This document shows positions 31,871 through 40,863 of a stretch of DNA of 64,000 bases, piece by piece. The stretch spans positions 62,001 through 126,000 of the forward strand of contig NZ_BJOC01000019.1 of the NCBI RefSeq assembly GCF_006540005.1. Direction: 5' to 3'. This DNA is from Halomonas halmophila. Its GTDB lineage: Bacteria > Pseudomonadota > Gammaproteobacteria > Pseudomonadales > Halomonadaceae. Both the position numbers and the translations under genes were made by a program. The notes below the pieces were generated by a model. That model worked only from the letters and a program-made list of their open reading frames with translations. It made no database searches and was not told the DNA's origin. How positions within the stretch are numbered: the stretch's first letter is position 1; every line of letters starts with the position of its first letter.

Positions 31871-34639
31871 TCACTGCGCCGCCATCGCCTCCAGGCGGTG
31901 GCGCTGCCATTCGTTTTGCGGTTCATTGAGCCTCAGCACCGCATCCACCACCTGCTCTTCCATGTTGTAGCGCTGGCGAAAACCAAGGTATTTCATCAGC
32001 GCGCGCATGGGGTGATTATCGGCCATGATCTGGCCCACCATCTCCAGGGTGCCGACGCTCTTGCTGTAGCGAATCATGCGCTCCATCAGCAGTTTGCCGA
32101 TTCCCAGCCCCTGCAGATCATCGCGAATGATGATCGAGAACTCGGTGCGGATATTGTCCGGGTCGTTCCACACACGCACCACGCCCAGCATTTCCTTGCT
32201 GCCATCCGCCCGGGGATGCTCGGCGATGAAGGCCATCTGGCGGTCATAATTGATGTGGGTCAGCATCGACAGGTCACGCTGGGACAGATCGGCCTTGTGG
32301 TGGAAATACCGGAAACGGATGCTCTGCTCGGACAGGCGACCGTGAAAACGCTCGATGAGGGGCGCATCCTCGGCGCGTACCGGGCGCACCTCCACGCCCC
32401 AGCCATTGCGCAGTGTCACCCACTCACGCAGTTCCTCCGGATACGGCATGATGGCAAAGCGAGCCGGCTTGCCGAGATCCATGGCGTAGTCCACGGCCAG
32501 GACGCCGTCACGATTGAGCAACACCGGGTTGAGCTCGAGCCCCTGCAGCTCGGACAGGTCACTGGCCATCTGGGACAGCTTGACGAGCAGCTCGCAGATG
32601 CGCGTGATGTCCCGCTGAGGGTCACTCGAATGTTCACGGATCAGCCGTGCCGCATGCGTCCGCCCCACCACATCGGCGGCCAGCGACATGTTGAGAGGTG
32701 GCAGGGCTACCTGACGGTCGGCCAGGACATTGACCTTGTAGCCCCCGATGCCGAAGACGATCAAGGGGCCGAACACCGGATCACGCGTTACCCCGGCACA
32801 CAGCTGCATGGAGTGCTTGCCACGCTGCATCGCCTGAAGGCAGTACTCGCGGACCTCGAGCCCGGGAAACTTCTCCCTGACCTTGTCGCCCAGCCGATCG
32901 ATGCCCTCGGCGACCTGCTCTGCCGTCATCAGGTCCTGCAGCAGGCCGGCCGACAGCTTGTGCGGATGGCGTCGATAACGAAAGGGGCGACAGTTGGCTT
33001 CATGCACGATCTTCAGGGCCATGGGCCCATGGAAGTCACTGGCTGCTTCACGGGCCTCCGCCGGACTCGTCAGATAACGGCTGCGGGCCGATGGAATGCC
33101 ATAAGCCTCGAGAACCTTGGCCACTGCCGAATGATTCAGTGTTTCCCGTCCCTCTGCCTTCGCTCGGTCGATGAGCTCCCGGCATTCACGGCGGATGGCC
33201 GGGGTCGTGGCGAATGGCAGGCTGGGCGGCGTTTCCTGAAGCAGGGACTGCACACCTTGATAGTCGACCATGTGCATGAACGCCTTGACGGCCTTTTCTG
33301 GCGATATATAGGTTGGAATGCCGGCCTGGTTGCACTCGTGGCGCGCCGACAGCGCCTCACCCAGCCCCATCCAGCTGGTCAGCAGGTTGCGCCGGAAACG
33401 CTTGCGGGCGTCGATGACCGCCCTGGCCGTCTCCAGCGATGCCGCCAGCCGCGTCGGCGCATGGACGACCAGCACGGCATCGACACCGGGGTCGGCGGCC
33501 ACCAGCTCGATGGCTTCGACGAAATGCCGTGGCGTCGCCAGACCTCCCAGGTCCACCGGGTTTTCGCCGGGCTTGGTGCGATCCTGATGTTCCTGCTGCA
33601 ACAGCGCCTGGGTGCTCGGCTCGAAGGCCGCCAGCCGCCCCCCGGCACTGATGAGCTTGTCGATGGCCAGCATCGCCGGTCCCAGCCCGTTGGATACCAC
33701 CGCCAGGCGATCCCCGCGCAGGGGCCGCATGCGTGACAGGGTTTCCAGGGCATCGAAGAGCTCATCGGAATCATCGACCCTGACCACGCCTGCCCGGGCA
33801 AAGGCGGCATCGAAGACCTGGTCACGGTTGGCGATGCCCGGCGTCGGCGGCAACCCGGACATGTCCGACTCGGCCGTGCGCCCGCTCTTGATGGCCAGCA
33901 CCAGGCGATGACGCGAGGCATCACGCAGGGCCGTCATGAAATGCTGGGCGTCGAGAATGCGCTCCAGGTGCAACAGGATGGCCTTGGTCGGCGCATACTG
34001 GTTGATGTAGTCGATCAGGTCCGGCAGCAGCACATCCACGCTGTCGCCCAGTGTCAGCAGATGCGAAAAGCCGATCCCGCGGCCAGCCGCCCAGTCGATC
34101 ATGGCATTGCCGAGCATGCCCGACTGGCCGAGATAGGCCACTCGGCCACGCTTGACCGGCTGGCTGGAATAGGAGGCATTGAGACGCCGCCCCGGCACGA
34201 TCAGCCCCATGCATTCCGGTCCCAGGACACGCAGGCCCGATGCGCGGGCCGCGCCGAGGATGCGCTGGCGAATCGAGGCCTGACCCTCGGGCACAGTATC
34301 CAGCTGGGCCCCACCGGACAGCACCAGCGCGGCGCGCACGCCATGCTGGCCCAATGCCTCGATCCAGCCCGCCACGGCCTCGACCGGCGAGCAGATCACC
34401 GCCAGGTCGGGAGTCGCGGACAGGTCGCTGACATCATCGAGGCAGGGCTCGCCATACACCCTGCCGTGATTCGTTGCCGTGTCTCCTGGCTGGTCATGCA
34501 TGGCCCAGATCGGCCCTCTGAAGCCGCCATCGCGCAGGTTACCGATGACCATTCCGCCCATGGAATCCGGCTGTTCGGATGCCCCGACCACGACGATGCT
34601 GTGGGGCTCGAAGAAATAATCCAGAAAGCGGGTGCTCAT
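31871..34639 (-). CDS. Pat-type protein lysine acetyltransferase (NDP-forming acyl-CoA synthetase-like + GNAT)
   Basis: A 922-aa protein with the architecture of PatZ/Pat. An acyl-CoA synthetase alpha-like part (CoA-binding FFEPHSIVVVGASEQPDSMGG at the N-terminus, then a succinyl-CoA ligase-like fold) is followed by an ATP-grasp-like beta part (about 500-720) and a C-terminal GNAT domain (about 745-900). The GNAT domain contains the acetyl-CoA loop QGLGIGKLLM. In enterics such proteins acetylate acetyl-CoA synthetase and other targets. I chose ATG 34639 for its GGAG site. It is divergent from a deacetylase-family gene, which suggests reversible acetylation. Confidence 0.9.
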   Translation of the reverse strand: MSTRFLDYFFEPHSIVVVGASEQPDSMGGMVIGNLRDGGFRGPIWAMHDQPGDTATNHGRVYGEPCLDDVSDLSATPDLAVICSPVEAVAGWIEALGQHGVRAALVLSGGAQLDTVPEGQASIRQRILGAARASGLRVLGPECMGLIVPGRRLNASYSSQPVKRGRVAYLGQSGMLGNAMIDWAAGRGIGFSHLLTLGDSVDVLLPDLIDYINQYAPTKAILLHLERILDAQHFMTALRDASRHRLVLAIKSGRTAESDMSGLPPTPGIANRDQVFDAAFARAGVVRVDDSDELFDALETLSRMRPLRGDRLAVVSNGLGPAMLAIDKLISAGGRLAAFEPSTQALLQQEHQDRTKPGENPVDLGGLATPRHFVEAIELVAADPGVDAVLVVHAPTRLAASLETARAVIDARKRFRRNLLTSWMGLGEALSARHECNQAGIPTYISPEKAVKAFMHMVDYQGVQSLLQETPPSLPFATTPAIRRECRELIDRAKAEGRETLNHSAVAKVLEAYGIPSARSRYLTSPAEAREAASDFHGPMALKIVHEANCRPFRYRRHPHKLSAGLLQDLMTAEQVAEGIDRLGDKVREKFPGLEVREYCLQAMQRGKHSMQLCAGVTRDPVFGPLIVFGIGGYKVNVLADRQVALPPLNMSLAADVVGRTHAARLIREHSSDPQRDITRICELLVKLSQMASDLSELQGLELNPVLLNRDGVLAVDYAMDLGKPARFAIMPYPEELREWVTLRNGWGVEVRPVRAEDAPLIERFHGRLSEQSIRFRYFHHKADLSQRDLSMLTHINYDRQMAFIAEHPRADGSKEMLGVVRVWNDPDNIRTEFSIIIRDDLQGLGIGKLLMERMIRYSKSVGTLEMVGQIMADNHPMRALMKYLGFRQRYNMEEQVVDAVLRLNEPQNEWQRHRLEAMAAQ

Positions 34640-34789
34640 CGGCGACTCCAACGGCTAAGGGGGCAAGCATGGCAATGCCTGGCGCCACTTGCGATGACGA
34701 CAGCATACCCTGCTTGTTTACGACTTATGGCCACTTTCATGCAAGGGGCGAAGGCCTCTAGGGTAGTGGTTCGCCAGCGGAGGGCCGAC

Positions 34790-35725
34790 ATGATCACCGC
34801 CTATATCACGCACCCGGACCACCCCAGGCACTTCATGGGCCCCGGGCATCCCGAGTCGCCCGAGCGCCTGGATGCCATCCGGGCACGCCTGCAGCTCACG
34901 GGCCTGCTGCAACAGACCATGCAGTGCGAAGCCGTCGAGGCCACGCAAGCCCAGCTGTGTCGTGTTCACCCCGCCGCCCATCTTCACCACCTGGAAGGCT
35001 GTGCCCCCGTCGAGGGAATCCGGTCACTGGATGGCGACACCCTGATGACCCCGGATAGCCTGCGTATCGCCCGACTGGCCGCTGGTGCGGCCATCAAGGG
35101 CGTCGATCGCGTCTACCGCCAGCAGGCCGACAACGTCTTCTGTGCCATGCGTCCGCCCGGTCACCATGCCGAGGCCAGTGACGCCATGGGCTTCTGCTTC
35201 TTCAACAACGTGGCCGTCGCCGCCGCTCATGCACGGTGGGAACATGGTGCGCAACGCGTGGCGATCCTGGATTTCGATGTTCATCAGGGCAACGGCACCA
35301 TCGATATCTTCCAGAATGATCCTGATGTGCTGGTCTGCAGCAGCTACCAGTCCCCCTTCTACCCGTGGCGCTACCTGGAAAGCAGTGCCCCCAACATCGT
35401 CAATACCCCCTTGCCGGCCGGCACCGCCGGGCCGGCATTTCGGCGCGCCATCGAGCGCGACTGGCTGCCCGCCCTGCATGATTTTCAGCCGGACCTGGTG
35501 CTGCTTTCCGCCGGTTTCGATGCCCATCGTGAGGACCCGTTGGGCGAGCTCTGCCTGGAGGATGAAGACTTTTACTGGGTCACCCGCCTGGCCATGGAGG
35601 TGGCCGAACGCTACGCCGAACGTCGCCTCGTGTCAGTGCTCGAGGGCGGCTATGCCGGTGCTGCCCTGGGACGCAGCGCCGCCGCCCATCTCAAGGCCCT
35701 GCTGGGACTGCCCGAGGCAGCATGA
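34790..35725 (+). CDS. Histone deacetylase family protein (acetoin utilization/acetylpolyamine type)
   Basis: A 311-aa zinc amidohydrolase of the class II HDAC-like bacterial group. The general-base histidines are H125 and H126 in RPPGHHAE, and the zinc ligands are D163 and H165 (DFDVHQGNGT) and D244 (GFDAHREDP). All catalytic residues are present. ATG 34790 has GGAGGG just upstream. Members deacetylate proteins, acetylpolyamines or other acetyl-amides. The divergent Pat acetyltransferase across 150 nt favours a protein-lysine or acetyl-CoA-balance role, but this is inference. Confidence 0.92.
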   Translation: MITAYITHPDHPRHFMGPGHPESPERLDAIRARLQLTGLLQQTMQCEAVEATQAQLCRVHPAAHLHHLEGCAPVEGIRSLDGDTLMTPDSLRIARLAAGAAIKGVDRVYRQQADNVFCAMRPPGHHAEASDAMGFCFFNNVAVAAAHARWEHGAQRVAILDFDVHQGNGTIDIFQNDPDVLVCSSYQSPFYPWRYLESSAPNIVNTPLPAGTAGPAFRRAIERDWLPALHDFQPDLVLLSAGFDAHREDPLGELCLEDEDFYWVTRLAMEVAERYAERRLVSVLEGGYAGAALGRSAAAHLKALLGLPEAA

Positions 35726-35852
35726 CCCCCCGGCAACCCTGGTCGCGGATGGCGTCATGTCGTCGGGCCGCAACCGCGCGTCGTCGGGACTAGCCGATGC
35801 CTCGGGACGATATGCTAGTCTGGCGCTTATTCGTTTCCTATAGTGAACTCAC

Positions 35853-36485
35853 ATGACCGCCAGCCATGATCAGGACGCTGCCCTGCGCATTGCCTCGGGG
35901 CGCAAGCCCTTTGTCGAACCCCTGCGCCTGGGCGAGCGACTCAAGGAGATTCGCCTGGCCAACGAGTGGACCCTGAGCGATGTCATCCAGCGGACCGGCC
36001 TGGCGCGCTCGACCCTGTCGAAGATCGAGAATGGGCAGACATCGCCCACGTTCACTGCGGTCCAGAAACTCATCGGCGGGCTGGACATCGATCTGCCGCA
36101 GCTGCTCAGCCAGCCTCAGACCCGGACCCGCACCATGGGCCGTCGTGACCTGACGCGCCGTGGTTCGGGGCAACTGCACCCGACACCCACCTATGAGCAT
36201 GAGCTGCTCAGCTGCGAGTTGGCGCAAAAGCGCATGATCCCCTTCAAGACGATCGTTCGCGCTCGCCGTTTCGAGGAGTTCAGCGAATGGGTACGCCACG
36301 ACGGGGAAGAGTTCCTGATGATTCTCGAAGGCGAGATCCATCTGTATTCCGAATTCTACGAGCCCCTCCAGCTGACCGCTGGCGACAGTATCTACTTCGA
36401 CAGCGATATGGGCCATGCGCTGGTCTCGGTCAGCGATGAAGATGCCGTGGTGCTGTCGGTATGCACACCCCGCGATGGTGCCTGA
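35853..36485 (+). CDS. XRE-family regulator with C-terminal cupin domain
   Basis: A 210-aa predicted regulator. The helix-turn-helix lies at about 27-80 (LGERLKEIRLANEWTLSDVIQRTGLARSTLSKIENG), and a cupin fold at about 125-205 (DGEEFLMILEGEIHLYSE, LTAGDSIYFDSDMGHAL) probably binds a small ligand. This PuuR/HipB-like class often controls amine, amino-acid or acyl catabolism genes. Its targets may include the deacetylase just upstream or itself. The cupin metal residues are incomplete. Confidence 0.9.
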   Translation: MTASHDQDAALRIASGRKPFVEPLRLGERLKEIRLANEWTLSDVIQRTGLARSTLSKIENGQTSPTFTAVQKLIGGLDIDLPQLLSQPQTRTRTMGRRDLTRRGSGQLHPTPTYEHELLSCELAQKRMIPFKTIVRARRFEEFSEWVRHDGEEFLMILEGEIHLYSEFYEPLQLTAGDSIYFDSDMGHALVSVSDEDAVVLSVCTPRDGA

Positions 36486-36532
36486 ACCGGTCCCACCGTT
36501 CGGGGTTCTGAAGACCAATACGGAGCCATATC

Positions 36533-36856
36533 ATGCAGGATCTAGACGACACGACCCGCACCGAACTGGAAGCGGCGGCCTTTCGCCGTCTCCTGCGCCA
36601 CCTCGACGACAACAAGGACGTGCAGAACATCGACCTGATGATCCTCGCCGACTTCTGCCGCAACTGTCTTTCCAAATGGCTGGTTGCCGAGGCCGAGGCA
36701 CGTGGTGAGTCCCTGGATTACGAAGCGGCACGCGAGTATGTCTATGGCATGCCCTACGCGGAGTGGAAGGCGCTCTACCAGCCCGAGGCCACGCCGGAAC
36801 AGCTGGCCGCACTGGAAGCCCGTCAGGCCGGGAAGCAGCGCGGAGAGGGCGAATGA
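36533..36856 (+). CDS. DUF1244 family protein
   Basis: A 107-aa small cytosolic protein. The DUF1244 signature is clear: FRRLLRHLDDNKDVQNIDLMILADFCRNCLSKWL, with a CxxC in FCRNCLSKW. The family's structure is helical and its function unknown. GGAG precedes ATG 36533. Its last four bases overlap the moaB start, so it may be co-expressed with molybdenum-cofactor genes, although family members occur in many contexts. Confidence 0.92.
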   Translation: MQDLDDTTRTELEAAAFRRLLRHLDDNKDVQNIDLMILADFCRNCLSKWLVAEAEARGESLDYEAAREYVYGMPYAEWKALYQPEATPEQLAALEARQAGKQRGEGE

Positions 36857-37374
36857 GCGAACCGCTGATACCGCTCCAGGTGGCCGTGTTGACCATTTCC
36901 GACACGCGCACCGACACCACCGACAAGAGCGGTGAATGGCTGGTGCAGTCCCTGGAAACCGCGGGTCATCGGCTGTACGAAAAGGCCATCGTCCGCGATG
37001 ATGTCTATTCGATCCGCGCCCGGGTGGCCACCTGGATCGCCGATCCACGGGTTCAGGTGGTACTGACCACCGGCGGCACCGGCTTTACCGGCCGTGATTC
37101 GACGCCGGAGGCCGTCGCGGTGCTCCTCGACAAGCAGATCGAAGGCTTCGGCGAGCTTTTCCGGCACCTTTCCTGGCAGGAAATCGGCAGCTCGACCGTT
37201 CAGAGCCGTTGCCTGGGGGGGCTGGCCAACCATACCGTGATCTTCTGTCTGCCGGGCTCCACAGGGGCCTGTCGTACCGCCTGGCACGGCATTCTGGCCG
37301 AACAGCTGGACAGCCGGCACCGTCCGTGCAACTTCGCCAACCTGGTCATACCACAACGAGGCCAACATGGCTGA
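36853..37374 (+). CDS. moaB: Molybdenum cofactor biosynthesis protein MoaB
   Basis: A 173-aa protein of the MoaB/MogA family that adenylylates molybdopterin. The binding motifs [20 protein letters not shown] and [12 protein letters not shown] are intact. ATG 36853 overlaps the DUF1244 stop (ATGA), and its own stop overlaps moeA by 8 nt, so the three genes are tightly coupled. Confidence 0.95.
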   Translation: MSEPLIPLQVAVLTISDTRTDTTDKSGEWLVQSLETAGHRLYEKAIVRDDVYSIRARVATWIADPRVQVVLTTGGTGFTGRDSTPEAVAVLLDKQIEGFGELFRHLSWQEIGSSTVQSRCLGGLANHTVIFCLPGSTGACRTAWHGILAEQLDSRHRPCNFANLVIPQRGQHG

Positions 37375-38584
37375 TGCAAGCACACTGCAATCCGTGGAAG
37401 CGGGACTGGCCGCCCTGCTCGAGCATGTGGACCCCGTCCCCGCCGAAACGCTCGCCTGCGACGCCGCCATGAACCGCGTCCTGGCCGATGATGTGCCAGC
37501 AGTCCTGGACGTTCCCCCTTTCGCCAACAGTGCCATGGACGGTTACGCCCTGCGGCGCGCCGATGCAGGCCGCATACTGCCGGTATCCCAGCGCATCACC
37601 GCCGGTGTCTCCCCCGAGGAGCTGGCAGCGGACAGCTGCGCCCGGATTTTCACCGGCGGACAACTGCCCGAGGGCGCCGACGCGGTGGTAATGCAGGAAA
37701 AGGTGGAATCGACTGCGCAGGGCATTCGCTTCCCCGATAGCATCGACCTCCACAACAATGTGCGTCCACGCGGCAGCGATGTCGAGGCCGGCAGCCGGCT
37801 GCTCAAGGCAGGCATGCGGCTGGATGCCGCCGCCCTCGGGCACCTCGCCGGCCAGGGCATCACCCGAATCGCGGTGCGTCAGCGCCCGCGCATCGCCCTG
37901 CTATCCACCGGTAATGAAATCGTCGAACCGGGTCAGCCGCTGCGCGCAGGGCAGATCTACAACAGCAACCGCCCCATGCTCAGGGAACTGCTCGAGAGCT
38001 TCGGCGCCGACGTCACGCAACTGACATCCGTACCCGATGATGCCGAAGGCACTCGACGCCATCTGCGCAAGGCCGCCGAGCATGCCGATGTCGTCATCAC
38101 CACCGGGGGCGTCAGCGTCGGCGAGGAAGACCACGTCAAGGCCGCCGTCGAATCCCTCGGCCAACTGGATGTCTGGCGACTGGCCCTCAAGCCGGGCAAG
38201 CCGCTGGCACTCGGTCGACTGCCCGACAGTCGCGGCGGCACGGCCGTCTTTGTCGGCCTGCCGGGCAATCCGGTCTCCAGCTTCGTCGGCGCCTGGCTGT
38301 TCCTGCGCCCCCTGATGGGCGCCATGCTCGACTGCCCACATCTGCGCGAGCTGCCCCGCATAAGGGCCAAGGCCGATTTCGCCACACGCACCGGGCCCAG
38401 GCGCCACTACATGCGAGTCTCGCTGACCTTCGAGGCCGGTGGCATCCGGGCGCAGGCCTACCCGGATCAGAATTCCGGCGTACTCTCGTCCTGCGTGGGA
38501 GCCGACGCCCTGGCGGTGATCCCGCCGGATGCCAGTATCGAGAACGGCGACGTCATCGACTGCCTCTGGCTCAGCGCCAATTGA
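37367..38584 (+). CDS. moeA: Molybdopterin molybdenumtransferase MoeA
   Basis: A 405-aa enzyme inserting molybdate into adenylylated molybdopterin. The order is typical: FANSAMDGYALR, a GGQLPEGADAVVMQE block, the MoCF-binding domain with STGNEIVEPGQPLRAGQIYNSN and TTGGVSVGEEDHVK, then PGKPLALG and GLPGNPVSSFV. The C-terminal domain IV is present. Together with MoaB it completes the last cofactor steps; the early moa genes are not in this window. Confidence 0.96.
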   Translation: MADASTLQSVEAGLAALLEHVDPVPAETLACDAAMNRVLADDVPAVLDVPPFANSAMDGYALRRADAGRILPVSQRITAGVSPEELAADSCARIFTGGQLPEGADAVVMQEKVESTAQGIRFPDSIDLHNNVRPRGSDVEAGSRLLKAGMRLDAAALGHLAGQGITRIAVRQRPRIALLSTGNEIVEPGQPLRAGQIYNSNRPMLRELLESFGADVTQLTSVPDDAEGTRRHLRKAAEHADVVITTGGVSVGEEDHVKAAVESLGQLDVWRLALKPGKPLALGRLPDSRGGTAVFVGLPGNPVSSFVGAWLFLRPLMGAMLDCPHLRELPRIRAKADFATRTGPRRHYMRVSLTFEAGGIRAQAYPDQNSGVLSSCVGADALAVIPPDASIENGDVIDCLWLSAN

Positions 38585-38598
38585 AACGCGAGGCGGGC

Positions 38599-39153
38599 TC
38601 AGCCGAGCGCCGCCTCGAGATCTCCCCAGAGGACCCGGAAATCCGCCGCCAGTCGGGCGTAATCGGCCTGCATCCACGGAATCAGCCGAGCCAGTTGATT
38701 GGGCCCTGTCAGACGCCTGCCGATCCCGGACACCGCCCGGCAGGTAAAGTCGAAATCGGCATAGCCGCGTAACCAGTCCTGCCGGATCATCACGGGCATC
38801 ATGGGCTCCAGCCTGTCCGGCGCCTCACGCGCGCCGAGCAGGCGATAACAACGCTCGATCAGCTCATCCCGCGCCGCCAGGTCCAGTTCGTTGGCCAGAA
38901 AGTGATCCCAGACCAGGTCCAGCGCAATACCGGCATAACGGCGTTGCGGAGATGGCGCCCGCGCCCTGGCCCCGCTTACCGCGGGATGTCCGTCGACGAA
39001 GGCATCCACACGCCGATGGTGACGAATCCCTTGGGCGACCCTGTCCGGCCAGGATGCCAGGTCGGCGCCCTTGACGCCGTCCGCAATCAGATTGCCGTAC
39101 AGGAAATCATTCGAACCGGCTCTGGCCAGCCATCCATGCGCAAGAAAATTCAT
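38599..39153 (-). CDS. acpH: Acyl carrier protein phosphodiesterase
   Basis: A 184-aa HD-like hydrolase removing 4'-phosphopantetheine from acyl carrier protein. Family features: the MNFLAHGWLA start, GNLIADGVKG, a GIRHHRRVDAFVDGHP metal-binding segment, and DHFLA in LDLVWDHFLANEL. It converges with moeA with only 14 nt between the stops. It may share transcription with the tus genes, which lie upstream on the same strand. Confidence 0.9.
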   Translation of the reverse strand: MNFLAHGWLARAGSNDFLYGNLIADGVKGADLASWPDRVAQGIRHHRRVDAFVDGHPAVSGARARAPSPQRRYAGIALDLVWDHFLANELDLAARDELIERCYRLLGAREAPDRLEPMMPVMIRQDWLRGYADFDFTCRAVSGIGRRLTGPNQLARLIPWMQADYARLAADFRVLWGDLEAALG

Positions 39154-39244
39154 CGCGCTCGTCCTATGGACCCTGCCGGGATGGTCAACTGCACGCGATT
39201 GGGTCTCGGGAGGTTGCCTGGGGCCGGTGTCGACAGGCAGGCGA

Positions 39245-39601
39245 TCACAGGCAGTTCGCCGGCTTGGGCAACCCCGCCAGCCGTGCGGCCACCTTGGCGG
39301 GACTGCCCGGGAAAAGCCGCATCAGGTAGATGGAGCGGCCCTTTTCAGGCCCCAGCGCCTTGCCGACCGCCTTGACCAGGGGACGCATGGCCGGCGCCAT
39401 TTCGTATTGGCGATAAAAATCCCGCAACACCTCGATGACCGCCCAATGGTCGTTTTCGAGACTGATGGACTCTTCTGCGGCCAGACTGCGCGCGACATCC
39501 GGCGACCACTGCTCCATGTCGACAAGGTACCCTTCTGGATCCAGCGCTACTCGATGATCTTGTGCCACACATAGATAACGGTATATTTCAGCGGTTGCCA
39601 T
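39245..39601 (-). CDS. tusE: Sulfur relay protein TusE (DsrC family)
   Basis: A 118-aa sulfur carrier that takes persulfide from TusBCD and passes it to MnmA for 2-thiolation of tRNA wobble uridine. The conserved penultimate Cys is present (KPANCL at the C-terminus). Also typical are DPEGYLVDMEQWS, the DHWAVIEVLRDFYRQY segment and KGRSIYLMRLFPGSPAK. ATG 39601 overlaps the tusB stop as TGATG. It ends the tusDCBE cluster. Confidence 0.95.
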   Translation of the reverse strand: MATAEIYRYLCVAQDHRVALDPEGYLVDMEQWSPDVARSLAAEESISLENDHWAVIEVLRDFYRQYEMAPAMRPLVKAVGKALGPEKGRSIYLMRLFPGSPAKVAARLAGLPKPANCL

Positions 39602-39891
39602 CAGTACCAACTCACGGTTTTATCCGCCTGCTCGGTGAGGCTGACGAAGCCCTCGATATCCACCACAGCAAAACGTTCATCCTGCCGGGCCAGCAGGCCG
39701 CGCGACTCCAGATCCTCGCGGAGCACGTAACAGCGTCCCGGCAGCCCCGCACAGCGGTCCGCCAGGGCCGGCAAGGACCCCAGGACGCCATCCTCTATCA
39801 ACAGCAGACTGTCATCGCCCGACATGGCGGTCAGCACCTGCTCCAGCGTCTTGCCGGTGTCCGGGGCTTTATTGACAACATGCAGTATCAC
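39601..39891 (-). CDS. tusB: Sulfurtransferase complex subunit TusB
   Basis: A 96-aa subunit of the TusBCD heterohexamer. I chose GTG 39891, so the protein starts VILHVVNKAP, as in E. coli TusB (95 aa, MLHTLHRSP); the frame extends 17 codons further without family similarity. It keeps the LLLIEDGV block. It overlaps tusE by one base and follows tusC by 102 nt. Confidence 0.88.
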   Translation of the reverse strand: MILHVVNKAPDTGKTLEQVLTAMSGDDSLLLIEDGVLGSLPALADRCAGLPGRCYVLREDLESRGLLARQDERFAVVDIEGFVSLTEQADKTVSWY

Positions 39892-39993
39892 GATTGTTTC
39901 ACCACCAGTTTCTCTTCCGCGCCATCTGTCGCGCTCCATCATGATCCGCTGGCCACGGAATCATCGCGACACCCTCAGTGTCGACCAGCGCGA

Positions 39994-40386
39994 CTAGAAC
40001 GTCAGCACCAGGTCATGATGTTTCAATAAGTCGGCGATCGCTGTTTCACCCACCCGCTCGGGCGTCAGCAGAAGATCGGCCTCTGCCACAGCGAAACGAG
40101 ACATGGCAGCAGATTCGGCATAGAGCGCATCGACATCATACATCTCCAGCATCTGCAGCGTCGGGTGAGTCCCCTTCTGCCCCAGTGCCCCGCTGGTCTG
40201 GCCACTCAGCAGCGCCAGCACCCCTTCCCCCATGAACAGCAGCGACACCTTGCGATCGAAGGCAGCCCCTACCAGGGCGATATCCAGACCCTCACGAAGC
40301 CAGCTGCTGCCATGCGGGGCATGACGCAACACCAGCAGAATGTCGCCCTCTCGTTGGTTGCCCTCGATTGCCTCTGTGCTTTCCAT
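39994..40386 (-). CDS. tusC: Sulfurtransferase complex subunit TusC
   Basis: A 130-aa subunit of TusBCD. Signatures: RHAPHGSSWLREGLDIALVGAAFDRKVSLLFMGEGVLALL and the closing DLVLTF. ATG 40386 has a strong AGGAAGGTGGG site. It lies 13 nt after tusD. Confidence 0.92.
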   Translation of the reverse strand: MESTEAIEGNQREGDILLVLRHAPHGSSWLREGLDIALVGAAFDRKVSLLFMGEGVLALLSGQTSGALGQKGTHPTLQMLEMYDVDALYAESAAMSRFAVAEADLLLTPERVGETAIADLLKHHDLVLTF

Positions 40387-40399
40387 CACCCACCTTCCT

Positions 40400-40792
40400 T
40401 CAGGGACCGAAGGTCACCAGCCGATCACAATCGAGCCCCAGGTCGACAAGCTGACCGAGACCGACAAGTTCAAAGGGTGCTTCCACACTATAGCCCGCTT
40501 TGCCATGCCGGCTGGCTTCACGCTGGTCCATCAAACCTCGACGCAGGGCTGCTGCTATACAGACCTGCAGGCTGACGCCATGTTCCGTGTGCAGGGCTAT
40601 CCAGCCGTCGACGAGATGGGGCTCATCCTGGGGAGGCGCGGCCAGTCGGGCGGCGTTGTGCACCCCATCGTGGTAGAAAAAGACACACTCGAGACGATGT
40701 CCTCTGGCTACCACGGCCCTTGCAAACCTGAGCGCCGAGTGGCTCGCCTGAGTGCTGTAGGGAGCCCCCATCAACAGGATCGCATAACGCAT
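40400..40792 (-). CDS. tusD: Sulfurtransferase TusD
   Basis: A 130-aa catalytic subunit of TusBCD that receives sulfur from TusA through an active Cys (here in LQVCIAAALRRG). The start MRYAILLMGAPYSTQASHSALRFARA is characteristic of the DsrE fold. GGGAGAG precedes the ATG. The set yccA-tusDCBE next to serT resembles the E. coli yccA-tusE-serT neighbourhood. Confidence 0.95.
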   Translation of the reverse strand: MRYAILLMGAPYSTQASHSALRFARAVVARGHRLECVFFYHDGVHNAARLAAPPQDEPHLVDGWIALHTEHGVSLQVCIAAALRRGLMDQREASRHGKAGYSVEAPFELVGLGQLVDLGLDCDRLVTFGP

Positions 40793-40863
40793 GAAACCAC
40801 TCTCCCAACAAACTGGCCCCGCCGAAGCGGGGCCAGCTGGACCTCGATAGTTCGCCGCCCGGA

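Noticed and set aside
31799-33736. A 645-codon plus-strand frame opposite the Pat-type acetyltransferase
   Set aside because: The minus-strand protein has clear domains over its whole length; the plus frame has no recognisable motif and no ribosome site.
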